From contig NZ_WRPP01000003.1 of assembly GCF_009760405.1 (NCBI RefSeq), forward strand, positions 987,140-1,051,139: DNA of 64,000 nucleotides. Reading direction: 5' to 3'. The DNA is from Nocardia terrae. GTDB taxonomy: Bacteria; Actinomycetota; Actinomycetes; Mycobacteriales; Mycobacteriaceae. The notes beneath the pieces were generated by a model. That model worked only from the letters and a program-made list of their open reading frames with translations, ran no database searches and had not been told where the DNA came from. Below are positions 1 through 8,874 of this stretch, one piece after another (the first letter of the stretch is position 1; each line of letters starts with the position of its first letter). The position numbers were made by a program, and so were the translations under genes.

Positions 1-603
1 CGCCCAGCCGGCCGTCCGCTCGTCCAGCCCGTCCCGCTCGCGCAGCACCTGCGCGATGGCGGCGACCGAGGGCGTCGCCAAATGCACGTGCCGGCACCGG
101 GATCGGAGCGTCACCGAGATGTCTTCCGGGTCCACCGAGGGCGCGCAGAGCAGGAACACCGTCCGCTCCGGCGGTTCCTCCACCACCTTCAGCAGCACAT
201 TGCCCGCCGCCTCGGTCAACCGGTCGGCGTCCTCGACTACGACCACCTGCCACCGCCCGGTGCTCGGCCGACGCGACGCCACCTGCACGATCTCGCGCAT
301 CTCCTTGGTGCCGATGCTCAAACCCTCCGGCACCACACGCCGCACATCGCCGTGCGTTCCGGCCATGGTGGTGGTGCACGCGTGGCAGCGCCCGCACCCG
401 GGCGTCGCCTCGTCGGTGCACTGCAGAGCCGCCGCGAAGCACAACGCCGCCACCGACCGCCCCGATCCGGGCGGCCCGGTGAACAACCACGAATGCGTCA
501 TGGCCGACGAGGATCCGGCTCCACCCCGCGCCGCTATCGCGGCAGCGGTGAGCTCGGACTCGACCGCACCCTGGCCGACCAGTCGATCGAAGACACCCGC
601 CAC
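1..603 (-). CDS. holB: DNA polymerase III delta-prime subunit (partial, N-terminal part)
   Basis: Clamp-loader subunit of the replicative polymerase; it is an AAA+ ATPase-fold protein that helps open and load the beta clamp. The minus frame is open from a GTG at 603 to the window edge, giving about 201 N-terminal residues; the C-terminus is outside the window. It begins MAGVFDRLVGQ, followed by a Walker A-like LFTGPPGSGRS and a four-cysteine zinc-binding segment (C..C..C..C in LQCTDEATPGCGRCHAC). Further on it has VVVVEDADRLTEAAGNVLLK and the sensor-like LLCAP...LRSRC. An alternative GTG lies at 612. The gene sits next to topA as in M. tuberculosis (Rv3644c). Confidence 0.9.
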   Translation of the reverse strand, partial: MAGVFDRLVGQGAVESELTAAAIAARGGAGSSSAMTHSWLFTGPPGSGRSVAALCFAAALQCTDEATPGCGRCHACTTTMAGTHGDVRRVVPEGLSIGTKEMREIVQVASRRPSTGRWQVVVVEDADRLTEAAGNVLLKVVEEPPERTVFLLCAPSVDPEDISVTLRSRCRHVHLATPSVAAIAQVLRERDGLDERTAGWA

Positions 604-664
604 GCCGACCACCTTAGCCGCCACCCCCGACAGCCCGGCCGACGGTCAGCCGGCGCGCTGATGA

Positions 665-1171
665 TCAGTTGGCCCGTTGATAAGTGGTGTTGGCCCCGTC
701 CAGCGCCTCCCGAATGATGTCGGCGTGGCCGGAGTGATGCGCGATCTCGCGGAAGATGTGCAGCAGGATGTAGCGGACCGTCAGATACACCCGCTCCGGC
801 GCCCACGGCGCGGTCGGCGTCGGCACCGAGTCCTCCAGGTTGGGTAGCTCCCGGATCACCTTCGCGGTGTGCTCGGCGACGACCTCCCACTCGGCGAGCA
901 GCCCGGCGACCGTCTGCTCCGGGTCCAGCCGGTATTCGGAATCCATTCGGGAGACATCGAATTCGGAGTTCGGGTCGCGCTCGAGCAGGATCGTGGTCCA
1001 GTGCCTCTCGATATTCACGGTGTGGCTCACCAGACCGCCGAGGGTGAGTTCACTGACCGTGGTGCGCTGGCGCGCCTGCTCGTCATCGATGCCGCGGACG
1101 GTGATCCGGAACAGCTCGCGCTGGCTGTCGAGGATCTTGATCAGTTCTTCACGCTCATGGTCGACGGTCAT
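665..1171 (-). CDS. DinB-like / DUF664 protein
   Basis: 168-residue protein of the DinB/YfiT-like four-helix bundle superfamily, which includes mycothiol-dependent enzymes and thiol transferases. The supporting features are the start MTVDHEREELIKILDSQRE, the histidine in LVSHTVNIERHW and the late REIAHHSGHADIIREAL. Together these give the three spaced histidines that bind a metal in this fold. It lies between holB and topA, 61 bases downstream of the holB start, on the same strand as both. The exact substrate cannot be read from the sequence; mycothiol-dependent detoxification is a guess from the family. Confidence 0.8.
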   Translation of the reverse strand: MTVDHEREELIKILDSQRELFRITVRGIDDEQARQRTTVSELTLGGLVSHTVNIERHWTTILLERDPNSEFDVSRMDSEYRLDPEQTVAGLLAEWEVVAEHTAKVIRELPNLEDSVPTPTAPWAPERVYLTVRYILLHIFREIAHHSGHADIIREALDGANTTYQRAN

Positions 1172-1245
1172 CGAATGTCCTTCCGCTGGTGCGTGTTACG
1201 GATTACACGCTACGGCAGGGCACCGACAGGAACGTGGCGGAAAAG

Positions 1246-1277
1246 CGAAGCGCCCCCATCTGAACAGGGGCGCTTCG
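1246..1277 (-). terminator. topA terminator
   Basis: Perfect 11-bp inverted repeat CGAAGCGCCCC...GGGGCGCTTCG with a 10-base loop just past the topA stop. On the minus strand it is followed by GCTTTTCC, a short U-tract. This is a good intrinsic terminator. Confidence 0.8.
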
Positions 1278-1289
1278 AACAGCTCGCGC

Positions 1290-4247
1290 TCAGGACTGCG
1301 CGGTCGCCGCGGTCTTCTTGGCGGCCGGAGTCTTCTTGGCCGCCGCGGCCTTCTTGGTCGTCACACCGTCAGCCGTCTTGGCAGCCGCCTTCTTCGCGGC
1401 CGCCTTCTTCACCACGGTCTTGGCCACCGCGGTCTTCTTGGCCGGGGTCTTCTTCGCTGCCGCCTTCTTGGCCGTCTTCTTCGCGGCCTTCTTCACCGGC
1501 CCGCGCGCCCGCCGATCCGCCAGCAGCTCCGAAGCCCGCGCGTCGGTGATGGACTCGACCTCGTCACCCTTGCGCAGGCTGGCATTGGTCTCACCATCGG
1601 TGACATACGGACCGAACCGCCCGTCCTTGATCACCATCGGCTTCTCCGACACCGGATCCACACCCAGTTCGCGCAGCGGCGGCGCACTGGCCGACTGCCC
1701 GCCGCGCCGCTTGGGCTCGGCGTAGATCTTGAGCGCCTCCTCGAGCGTCACCGAGAAGATCTGATCCTCGCCGGTGAGCGAACGCGAGTCCGTGCCCTTC
1801 TTCAGGTACGGCCCGTAGCGCCCGTTCTGCGCGGTGATCTCGTCGCCGGAGGTCGGGTCCACACCCACCACGCGCGGCAGCGACAGCAGCTTCAGCGCTT
1901 CCTCGAGCGTCACCGTCTCCACGCTCATGGACTTGAACAGCGACCCGGTGCGCGGCTTGGGCTTGTCGGCCGCCTTCTTGGCGGTCTTCTTCGCGCCGGT
2001 GTCGATATCCTCGGCCGGCTCGGGCAGGACCTCGGTCACGTACGGCCCGAAACGCCCTTCCTTGGCGACGATTTCGTGCCCGCTCACCGGATCGGTGCCC
2101 AGCGAGCGACCCTCCTGCGGCGTCGCGAACAGCTTCTCCGCGACCTCCGGCGTCAGCTCGTCCGGCGGCAGATCGTCGGGCAGGTTCGCGCGCTGCGAGA
2201 CCGGAGTCCCGTCCGGGTCATCGGGATTGGCGACCATGCGCTCCAAGTACGGCCCGAACTTGCCGACCCGCACCACCACGTCGCGACCCTCGTCGTCGCT
2301 GAACAGCTTGATGGAGTTGACTTCTCGCGCGTCGATGCCGTCGAGCCGTTCGCCCACCATCTTTTTCAGGCCGCCCGACCGCGCCACCGAACCCTCGGCA
2401 CCGTGATCGCCGCCGAAATAGAAGGAGGACAGCCAGTTTCCGCGCTGCTCGCGACCGCCGGCGATGGCGTCGAGGTCATCCTCCATGGCCGCGGTGAAGT
2501 CGAAGTCCACCAGCCGCCCGAAGTGCTCCTCCAGCAGCCCGATCACCGCGAACGCCACCCACGACGGCACCAGCGCACTTCCGCGCTTGTACACGTAACC
2601 GCGGTCGAGAATGGTCTTGATGATCGAGGAGTAGGTGGAAGGACGGCCGATGCCGAGGTCTTCCAGCGCCTTGATCAGCGAGGCCTCGGTGAAGCGCGCG
2701 GGCGGATTGGTGGTGTGCCCGTCCGGCGCGAGCTCGATGGCCGTCACGCCCTGGCCCTCGGTCAGCGCCGGCAGGCGCGATTCGGCGTCATCGGACTGGC
2801 CACCCGCCTCCTCGTCGACGCTCTCCACATACGCCTTGAGGAAGCCGGGGAACGTGATGGTCCGGCCCGATGCCGAAAACACGCACTCCTCACCGGAATT
2901 CGCGTTACCGGTGATCCGGACGGTCATCGTGGTGCCGCGCGCGTCCTGCATCTGCGAGGCCACTGTGCGCTGCCAGATCAGCTCGTACAGGCGGAATTCG
3001 TCGGTGTCGACCTTGTTGTGCAGCTGCCCCGGCGTCGCGAAGGTGTCACCCGCGGGACGGATGGCCTCGTGCGCCTCCTGCGCGTTCTTGACCTTGCGGG
3101 TGTACTGCCGCGGCGTCGGACTCACGTACTCCGCGCCGTACAACTGCGTGGCCTGCGAGCGCGCCGCCTGAATCGCCGACTCCGACAGGGTCGTCGAGTC
3201 GGTACGCATATAGGTGATGTAGCCGTTCTCGTACAGCCGCTGCGCCACCCGCATGGTGCGCTCGGAGGTGAAGCGCAGCTTGCGCGCGGCCTCCTGCTGC
3301 AGCGTCGAAGTCATGAACGGCGCGTACGGCTTTCGCGTGTACGGCTTGGATTCCACCGAGCTGACCGTCAGGTCCGCGCCGTGCAGCCCTTCCGCCAGCC
3401 GCTGCGCGTAACCGGCGTCGAGCACGACGACGCCCTGGGATTTCAGCTGCCCGTCGGACCCGAAGTCGCGACCGGTCGCCACCCGGGAACCTTGGACACT
3501 GACCAGTCGCGCGCCGAAGACCCGCGGGTTCCCGCCGCTCTCGTCGCCGCCTGCGTCCAGCTTGGCCGCGATGTCCCAGTACTCCGCGGACCGGAACGCC
3601 ATGCGCTCCCGCTCCCGCTGCACGATGACGCGCGTCGCCACCGACTGCACCCGGCCCGCCGACAACCGCGGCATAACCTTCTTCCACAGCACCGGCGAGA
3701 CTTCGTAGCCGTAGAGCCGGTCCAGGATGCGTCGCGTCTCCTGCGCGTCGACCAGATCCTGATCCAGCTCGCGGGTGTCGGCCGCGGCGGCCTGGATGGC
3801 GGGCTCGGTGATCTCGTGGAACACCATGCGCCGCACCGGCACCTTGGGCTTGAGCGTCTCCAGCAGGTGCCAGGCGATGGCCTCGCCCTCGCGGTCGGGG
3901 TCGGTGGCGAGGTAGAGCTCGTCGGCGTCGGCCAGCAGGCTCTTCAGCTCACTGACCTTCCCCTTCTTATCGGGGCTGACAACGTAGATGGGCTCGAAGT
4001 CGTGGTCGACGTCCACGCCGAGCCGCGCCCACTGCTGTCCTTTGTATTTGGCGGGCACGTCCGCCGCACCGCGCGGCAGGTCCCGGATGTGGCCGACCGA
4101 GGCCTCCACCACGTATCCGCGCCCCAGATAGGGCGCGATCTTCTTGGCCTTCGTCGGCGACTCGACAATCACGAGACGACGCAGGGAACGGCCCTGGTCG
4201 GGCGCTGCCTGGGAGTTCGGCGCTGCACCGCGGTCTCGTGTTGCCAC
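1290..4247 (-). CDS. topA: DNA topoisomerase I
   Basis: Type IA topoisomerase that relaxes negative supercoils by single-strand passage. With a GTG start at 4247 the protein has 985 residues. It shows the TOPRIM core (RRLVIVESPTKAKK near 23-36; acidic DPD of LYLATDPDREGEA at about 116-118) and the active-site ITYMRTDS with catalytic Tyr at about 346. Several C-terminal repeats of the GRFGPYV / GRYGPYL type follow. The last about 75 residues are an Ala/Lys-rich KKAAKK-type tail, as in other actinobacterial enzymes. The frame is open upstream to 4346, but the GTG at 4247 has an AAAGG-type ribosome site and puts the RRLVIVESP core at the usual distance. It matches Rv3646c in position. Confidence 0.95.
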   Translation of the reverse strand: MATRDRGAAPNSQAAPDQGRSLRRLVIVESPTKAKKIAPYLGRGYVVEASVGHIRDLPRGAADVPAKYKGQQWARLGVDVDHDFEPIYVVSPDKKGKVSELKSLLADADELYLATDPDREGEAIAWHLLETLKPKVPVRRMVFHEITEPAIQAAAADTRELDQDLVDAQETRRILDRLYGYEVSPVLWKKVMPRLSAGRVQSVATRVIVQRERERMAFRSAEYWDIAAKLDAGGDESGGNPRVFGARLVSVQGSRVATGRDFGSDGQLKSQGVVVLDAGYAQRLAEGLHGADLTVSSVESKPYTRKPYAPFMTSTLQQEAARKLRFTSERTMRVAQRLYENGYITYMRTDSTTLSESAIQAARSQATQLYGAEYVSPTPRQYTRKVKNAQEAHEAIRPAGDTFATPGQLHNKVDTDEFRLYELIWQRTVASQMQDARGTTMTVRITGNANSGEECVFSASGRTITFPGFLKAYVESVDEEAGGQSDDAESRLPALTEGQGVTAIELAPDGHTTNPPARFTEASLIKALEDLGIGRPSTYSSIIKTILDRGYVYKRGSALVPSWVAFAVIGLLEEHFGRLVDFDFTAAMEDDLDAIAGGREQRGNWLSSFYFGGDHGAEGSVARSGGLKKMVGERLDGIDAREVNSIKLFSDDEGRDVVVRVGKFGPYLERMVANPDDPDGTPVSQRANLPDDLPPDELTPEVAEKLFATPQEGRSLGTDPVSGHEIVAKEGRFGPYVTEVLPEPAEDIDTGAKKTAKKAADKPKPRTGSLFKSMSVETVTLEEALKLLSLPRVVGVDPTSGDEITAQNGRYGPYLKKGTDSRSLTGEDQIFSVTLEEALKIYAEPKRRGGQSASAPPLRELGVDPVSEKPMVIKDGRFGPYVTDGETNASLRKGDEVESITDARASELLADRRARGPVKKAAKKTAKKAAAKKTPAKKTAVAKTVVKKAAAKKAAAKTADGVTTKKAAAAKKTPAAKKTAATAQS

Positions 4248-4435
4248 CGGCGAACACACCTTTCGTCTCGATCCGCGTCGGAGCTGGTGTACGCGCTCTA
4301 CGCGGCTGGGGCATACGGCTGCGATGTCCGATATCGCTGCCAGCAACGTTTATACCGTGTTCAAAGGCCGCGGCTGGTGCGCGGCGACGATGTAGCCCCT
4401 GATCGTGATCGAGTGTAATGGGTCCAGATATGGGT

Positions 4436-4467
4436 CGTCCCCCACCGCCAGGGGGCGATGGGGGACG
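4436..4467 (-). terminator. Probable cspA terminator
   Basis: Inverted repeat CGTCCCCCA ... TGGGGGACG with a 14-base loop, 22 bases beyond the cspA stop on the minus strand. There is no clear U-tract, so termination is inferred from the stem alone. Confidence 0.5.
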
Positions 4468-4488
4468 GATACCTTCGGGAGGGCTCGC

Positions 4489-4692
4489 TCAGAGCGCCCG
4501 AACACCGGTGGCCTGCGGGCCCTTGGTGCCCTGGCCAACCTCGAATTCGACCTTCTGGTTCTCCTCGAGGGTGCGGAAGCCCGTGCCCTGGATCTCGGAG
4601 TAGTGGACGAAGACGTCAGCGGAGCCGTCCTCGGGCGCGATGAAGCCGAACCCCTTCTCCGCGTTGAACCACTTCACAGTTCCCTGTGCCAT
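4489..4692 (-). CDS. cspA: Cold-shock protein
   Basis: 67-residue single cold-shock domain; binds single-stranded RNA and DNA and melts RNA structure. It has both RNA-binding motifs, KGFGFI (RNP1) and VFVHYSEI (RNP2), and begins MAQGTVKWFNAEKG. The true start is the ATG at 4692, preceded by AGAAGGAACAGA, a strong ribosome site. The frame stays open upstream to 5019, but that extension shows no family similarity. It lies next to topA as in M. tuberculosis (Rv3648c). More than 370 bases of leader/intergenic sequence precede it, consistent with a long untranslated leader. Confidence 0.95.
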   Translation of the reverse strand: MAQGTVKWFNAEKGFGFIAPEDGSADVFVHYSEIQGTGFRTLEENQKVEFEVGQGTKGPQATGVRAL

Positions 4693-5127
4693 TCTGTTCC
4701 TTCTCTTTCCATACCGGAACGGCGGACAACTGGGTTCATCCACCGGGTCCGTTGAGACCGCTGTACTCTGTTCCCCCTGCAGGAAAGCACCTAGTACACC
4801 GTTCGCAACATCGATCCTGCTGATGGTTTGGACTTTCGATCCGTTCCCTCGAACACAGAAGCTTGCGACCAGGAACCAGTGAACCATGTCTTCGGGCAAT
4901 TCAACAGCCGAGTTACCCACAATTTGCAAAAAAGTTGATCTTGCGAATGCGCAGGTGAGGGGCATAATGCCCAAATCCGTACTTGAAGTTGGTTTGCTTC
5001 CGGATAACAGAGCGAGCATCTGGCAAACCGGGTGTGAGGCGGGACGCTACTCGGTAGTGAAATGGCAGGTAGAGCCTCGGGCGCACACACCTTTCGCACC
5101 CGTTGGGCGTGTCGCGGTGACGCTTCG
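4693..5127. other. Intergenic region between cspA and sftH
   Basis: About 435 bases between two divergent genes, noticeably richer in A+T than the neighbouring coding DNA (for example the TTTGCAAAAAAGTTGATC stretch near 4922). It must hold the cspA leader and both promoters. No small gene or stable hairpin stands out, and I could not assign promoters with confidence. Confidence 0.5.
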
Positions 5128-7524
5128 ATGAATGATGAAGATCAGCAGCGTCCAACCGGAGACTACAGCGAGATCAGCTATGGGAGATCGTTGCTGAATC
5201 GTGTCCTAAACGGACCGGTGTCCGGTGACCCCCGCCTCACCCATGTGACCGAGCTACCGCCGCGCGCGGCACAGGTCACGAAATGGCCCGAATGGACATC
5301 TCCGGATGTCATCGCCGCAGTTCAGGCGGCCGGAGTCGCCGAGCCCTGGAGCCACCAGAGCCGGGCCGCGGACCTGGCCGCGGCCGGGCGGCACGTGGTG
5401 GTGTCGACCGGTACGGCGTCTGGAAAATCGCTGGCCTATCAACTCCCCGTGCTGACCACCCTGCAGGCCGATCCGCGGGCCACGGCGCTGTACCTCTCGC
5501 CGACCAAGGCGCTGGGAGCCGATCAGCTACGCATGGTCAACGAGCTGACCAGCGAAGATCCGCTGCGAAACGTGCATCCCGCGCCCTACGACGGCGACAC
5601 GCCGGCGGAGATCCGGCAATGGGTGCGAGCGCACGCGCGGTGGGTGTTCACCAATCCCGACATGCTGCATGTCGGAATGCTCCGATCGCATCAGCGGTGG
5701 GCACGACTGCTGCGGCAGCTCAAATACGTCGTGGTCGATGAATGCCATATCTACCGTGGGGTTTTCGGGTCGCACGTGGCGCTGGTGCTGCGGCGGCTTC
5801 GGCGACTCGCCGAGCGGTACGGGGCGGATCCGGTTTTCGTGCTGTGCTCGGCGACCACCGCGGACCCAGCTGGCACCGCCGAGAAACTGATCGGCGCACC
5901 GTGTGTCGCGGTCACCGAGGACGGATCGCCGCAGGGGTCGCGGACCGTGGCGCTGTGGGAGCCGCCGCTGCTCGGGGCGGGCTTGACCGGGGAAAACGGT
6001 GCGGCCGTGCGACGTTCGGCGGGGGCCGAGGCCGCCGCCGTGATGGCGGATCTGGTGGCCGAGGGTGCGCGCACGCTGACCTTCGTGCGCTCGCGACGCG
6101 GGGCCGAAGCGGTGGCGATGGACGCGAAGCGGCTGCTCGCGGACGTGGATGCCCAGCTCCCCCCGCGTGTCGCCGCCTATCGGGCCGGGTATCTCGCCGA
6201 GGATCGGCGGGCGCTCGAGGCGGCGCTGTCGGAAGGCTCGCTACTGGGCGCGGCCACCACGAACGCGCTGGAACTCGGCGTCGACATCGCGGGGCTGGAT
6301 GCCGTTGTGGTGGCGGGATATCCGGGGACGGTGGCCTCGTTCTGGCAGCAGGCCGGCCGGGCCGGGCGCCGCACGCAGGGGTCGTTGGTGCTGCTCATCG
6401 CGCGTGACGACCCGCTGGACACCTATCTCGTGCACCATCCGGAGGCACTGCTCGGGCGGCCGCTCGAGGCCAGCATCACCGACCCGCACAACCCGTACGT
6501 GCTCGGGCCGCACCTGCTGTGCGCGGCCCTGGAACAGCCGCTCAGCGATGCCGAGGTGCACGGTTTCCGAGCCTGGGAACTGCTGTCCGACCTGGCCGAA
6601 CAGGGATTGATCCGGCGGCGGGCGGGCGTGGCGCGGGACGGGACGGCACGCTGGTTCGTGACCGCCGACGCGCATCCCCACGACGCGGTCGACGTGCGCG
6701 GCGGCATCGGCACCGCGATCGCGGTGGTGGACGGCGAGTCCGGCCGCATGCTCGGCACCACCGATGCCGGGCGCGCCCCGGCCACCCTGCATCCGGGGGC
6801 GGTCCACCTGCACCAGGGCGAGAGCTACGTGGTCGATGAGCTGGACCTCGAGGAAGGCGTGGCGCTGGTGCACGCTGACACGCCCGGATGGACCACCAGC
6901 GCGCGGGCGGTGACCTCGCTCGAGATCGAGGAGGTGACCGAGGAACGCCGGTTCGGCCCGGTCACCACCGCTCTGGCGCGCGTGCTGGTGACCCGGCAGG
7001 TCATCGGCTACCTGCGCAGACTGCCCAGCGGCGAAGTCCTGGACATGGTCGAGCTGGACCTGCCGGCGCAGACCCTGCCCACCCGGGCCGTCTTCTACAC
7101 CGTCACGACGGAGCTGCTGGCCCGCGCCGGAATCGACGCGCGACACGCCGCGGGCGCGCTGCACGCGGCCGAGCACGCCGCCATCGGCATGCTGCCGTTG
7201 GTCGCGACCTGCGATCGATGGGACATCGGCGGCGTGTCGACGGCAGAACACGCCGATACGGGGCTTCCGACGGTGTTCGTCTACGACGGGCATCCGGGCG
7301 GGGCGGGTTTCGCCGAGCGCGGGTTCTCCCAGCTGCGGCACTGGCTGGCCGCGACCCTGGGGGCGATCAGGTCCTGCGTGTGCGTGAGCGGTTGTCCGTC
7401 CTGCGTGCAGTCACCGAAGTGCGGAAACGGCAACAATCCGCTGGACAAGGCGGGTGCGGCACGGCTGTTGCGGGCCGTGCTGGCCGAGCTCGGGGAAGGT
7501 GACGGCGACCACGCCGAACCGTGA
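5128..7524 (+). CDS. DEAD/DEAH-box (DECH) helicase with C-terminal DUF1998, SftH/MrfA type
   Basis: Superfamily 2 DNA helicase of the clade typified by mycobacterial SftH and Bacillus MrfA, implicated in DNA repair. With the ATG at 5128 it has 798 residues: Walker A STGTASGKS (Lys about 100), DECH box in VVVDECHIYRG (about 204-207), motif III-like CSATTADP, and motif VI region QQAGRAGRR. The C-terminal DUF1998 part ends with the four-cysteine cluster CVCVSGCPSC followed by SPKCGNGN. The open frame extends to 5062, but the ATG at 5128 fits better, with a GGTGA-type site 7 bases upstream. Orthologue position Rv3649, next to the Tad locus. Confidence 0.88.
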   Translation: MNDEDQQRPTGDYSEISYGRSLLNRVLNGPVSGDPRLTHVTELPPRAAQVTKWPEWTSPDVIAAVQAAGVAEPWSHQSRAADLAAAGRHVVVSTGTASGKSLAYQLPVLTTLQADPRATALYLSPTKALGADQLRMVNELTSEDPLRNVHPAPYDGDTPAEIRQWVRAHARWVFTNPDMLHVGMLRSHQRWARLLRQLKYVVVDECHIYRGVFGSHVALVLRRLRRLAERYGADPVFVLCSATTADPAGTAEKLIGAPCVAVTEDGSPQGSRTVALWEPPLLGAGLTGENGAAVRRSAGAEAAAVMADLVAEGARTLTFVRSRRGAEAVAMDAKRLLADVDAQLPPRVAAYRAGYLAEDRRALEAALSEGSLLGAATTNALELGVDIAGLDAVVVAGYPGTVASFWQQAGRAGRRTQGSLVLLIARDDPLDTYLVHHPEALLGRPLEASITDPHNPYVLGPHLLCAALEQPLSDAEVHGFRAWELLSDLAEQGLIRRRAGVARDGTARWFVTADAHPHDAVDVRGGIGTAIAVVDGESGRMLGTTDAGRAPATLHPGAVHLHQGESYVVDELDLEEGVALVHADTPGWTTSARAVTSLEIEEVTEERRFGPVTTALARVLVTRQVIGYLRRLPSGEVLDMVELDLPAQTLPTRAVFYTVTTELLARAGIDARHAAGALHAAEHAAIGMLPLVATCDRWDIGGVSTAEHADTGLPTVFVYDGHPGGAGFAERGFSQLRHWLAATLGAIRSCVCVSGCPSCVQSPKCGNGNNPLDKAGAARLLRAVLAELGEGDGDHAEP

Positions 7525-7877
7525 CGCCGCCGTCGTCGGGGCGAGACCGGACCGCCATCCGACCAACTGGTCGGCGTTGTCAGCTGGTTGGTATCGGGGG
7601 CAATCAGGGTGCTGGGGGGTGTCTGCGACACGCCGGGGCCCCGAGTCGAATAAAAAGGGATGTGATCCTGTTAACTGGGGGGTTGCTCCGTTCGATAATG
7701 TCGCTCCCGGATTTACCTGTGCATTCATTCCAATGAGTCTCCGAGAACGAATTGGAAAGCGATCGATACCCAATCAATTCGCCTATGACATTCATCGAAT
7801 TTCGACATTGATCGACTACCGATGTGGCCCGCGCCATCGCATTTCTAACCAACCGCTCGGTACGAGATATTGCCTCG
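7525..7877. other. Convergent intergenic region with no gene seen
   Basis: 353 bases between the helicase stop and the stop of the first minus-strand Tad-locus gene. The middle (about 7650-7830) is clearly A+T-richer than its surroundings. It carries an imperfect inverted repeat CGAATTG...CAATTCG (about 7748-7782). In mycobacteria the corresponding gap holds PE/PGRS genes. Here no ORF shows a convincing start or family resemblance. Confidence 0.5.
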
Positions 7878-8255
7878 CTACCCGACCCCTTCCGCCGGTC
7901 CCGCCCGCGCCGCCGCGCGCACCTCTCGCGCCCCGAGCGCACCCAGCGATATCCGCCCCTCGACGGTCACCGTCGCGTCCCACCCGCGCACCTCGCAGGC
8001 CACCAGCCGCACCGACATCCGGTCCGCGATGTCCGCCGCCCGGCGGCAGCCCGCCACGGTTCCCGCGTCGAGGCCACTTGCGGCGGCGAGCGCGCCGAGA
8101 TCAGCGGCGGACTGCACCCGGTGCCGTCCGGCCACGGCCACGCCGATCTGCGCGATCAGGACCATCGTGGCGAGCATCCCGAGCAGGGCCAGGCACGCGG
8201 TCACGGTGACTCCTCCGGCCTCACCGTCCGCCGGGCTTCGGACGAAGGTCGTCAT
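7878..8255 (-). CDS. Helicase/secretion-neighbourhood TadE/G-like protein (Rv3654c type)
   Basis: 125-residue protein with one N-terminal membrane segment (about 15-42, GVTVTACLALLGMLATMVLI) followed by RHRVQSAADLGALAAAS, the typical TadE/TadG-like motif after the pilin-like helix. It is the last gene of the Tad operon; its ATG overlaps the TGA of the preceding tadE-like gene (ATGA). The glycine preceding the hydrophobic stretch is not followed by Glu at +5 (GVTVT), so classical prepilin cleavage chemistry is doubtful. Expected role: minor pseudopilin or membrane component of the Flp/Tad machine. Confidence 0.75.
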   Translation of the reverse strand: MTTFVRSPADGEAGGVTVTACLALLGMLATMVLIAQIGVAVAGRHRVQSAADLGALAAASGLDAGTVAGCRRAADIADRMSVRLVACEVRGWDATVTVEGRISLGALGAREVRAAARAGPAEGVG

Positions 8256-8605
8256 CGGGGCTCCCCGGGCTCGCGCGCGGCCACCGCGGCCGCGTGCAGG
8301 GTGAGCGGAAGCAGCTGAGCGCGGGCGCTGACCTCGGCGACGATCAGGTCTCCCTCGGACCGCAACTCGACCCGTGCGCCCGGCGGCGCGACCCGGCGGG
8401 CCGCGGGTACCGCTGCGGCCCGGTCACCGCGGGCGGCCAGCCGGGCCGCCTCGCGGGCGGCATCGACACAGCGCACCTGCGCCGATACCGCCAGCAGGGC
8501 TCCGAGGCCGAGGACCAGCACCGCGACCAGCGCGGCCAGCGCAATGGCCGCCTCGACCGTCGCCATGCCCGCCTCGGCATCCGGAGGTGGTGTGGCATAC
8601 GTCAC
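8252..8605 (-). CDS. TadE-family pseudopilin (Rv3655c type)
   Basis: 117 residues from a GTG at 8605 that overlaps the pilin stop (GTGA), implying translational coupling. It has a prepilin-like processing site, EAG followed by MATVEAAIAL with Glu at +5, then a long hydrophobic helix (about 18-41). A soluble tail with RCVDAAREAARLAARGD follows, the signature of TadE-like proteins. The frame is open upstream to 9007, but that part overlaps the pilin and tadC in other frames and is not real. Confidence 0.8.
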   Translation of the reverse strand: MTYATPPPDAEAGMATVEAAIALAALVAVLVLGLGALLAVSAQVRCVDAAREAARLAARGDRAAAVPAARRVAPPGARVELRSEGDLIVAEVSARAQLLPLTLHAAAVAAREPGEPR

Positions 8606-8817
8606 TTGACGGGAGTCTTCAACGCCTTGTCGATGATCTTGGTCAGCGCGTTCACAATGCTGTCGCCGGTAACCACCGTGTACAGCACGGCTCCGAAGGC
8701 CGCGGCGGCTATGGTCCCGATCGCGTATTCCGCCGTGCTCATACCGTTTTCGGCGGTCAGCACGCGCAGCAGGCGGGTTCGTGCTTCCCAGAAGAGGTTT
8801 CGGACAGTCGTTCCCAC
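8602..8817 (-). CDS. Flp-type pilin, DUF4244 (Rv3656c type)
   Basis: 71-residue presumed pilin subunit. Its core is ENG followed by MSTAEYAIG, a prepilin cleavage site (G before M, Glu at +5, Tyr at +6) of the Flp type. The hydrophobic IAAAAFGAVLYTVVTG follows and a short basic tail ends in ALKTPVK. The GTG start at 8817 is chosen because AAGGAG lies five bases upstream; the frame extends to 8862. It sits between tadC and tadE. No prepilin peptidase is present in this window, so processing must be done by an enzyme encoded elsewhere. Confidence 0.85.
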   Translation of the reverse strand: MGTTVRNLFWEARTRLLRVLTAENGMSTAEYAIGTIAAAAFGAVLYTVVTGDSIVNALTKIIDKALKTPVK

Positions 8818-8874
8818 GGTCGCTCCTTCCCTCGCTCCGGCGCGGCGGTTCCGCACCGGCACAGTCGTCGGCGA

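Noticed and set aside
1318..1520. Short direct repeats near the topA stop
   Set aside because: They encode the Ala/Lys-rich tail of topoisomerase I and are not a CRISPR or tandem-repeat locus; no CRISPR array was found in the window.
840..4418. 1192-codon plus-strand open frame opposite topA
   Set aside because: It mirrors topA codon for codon; the Arg/Leu-rich sequence has no domain. It is a shadow of high-GC coding DNA.
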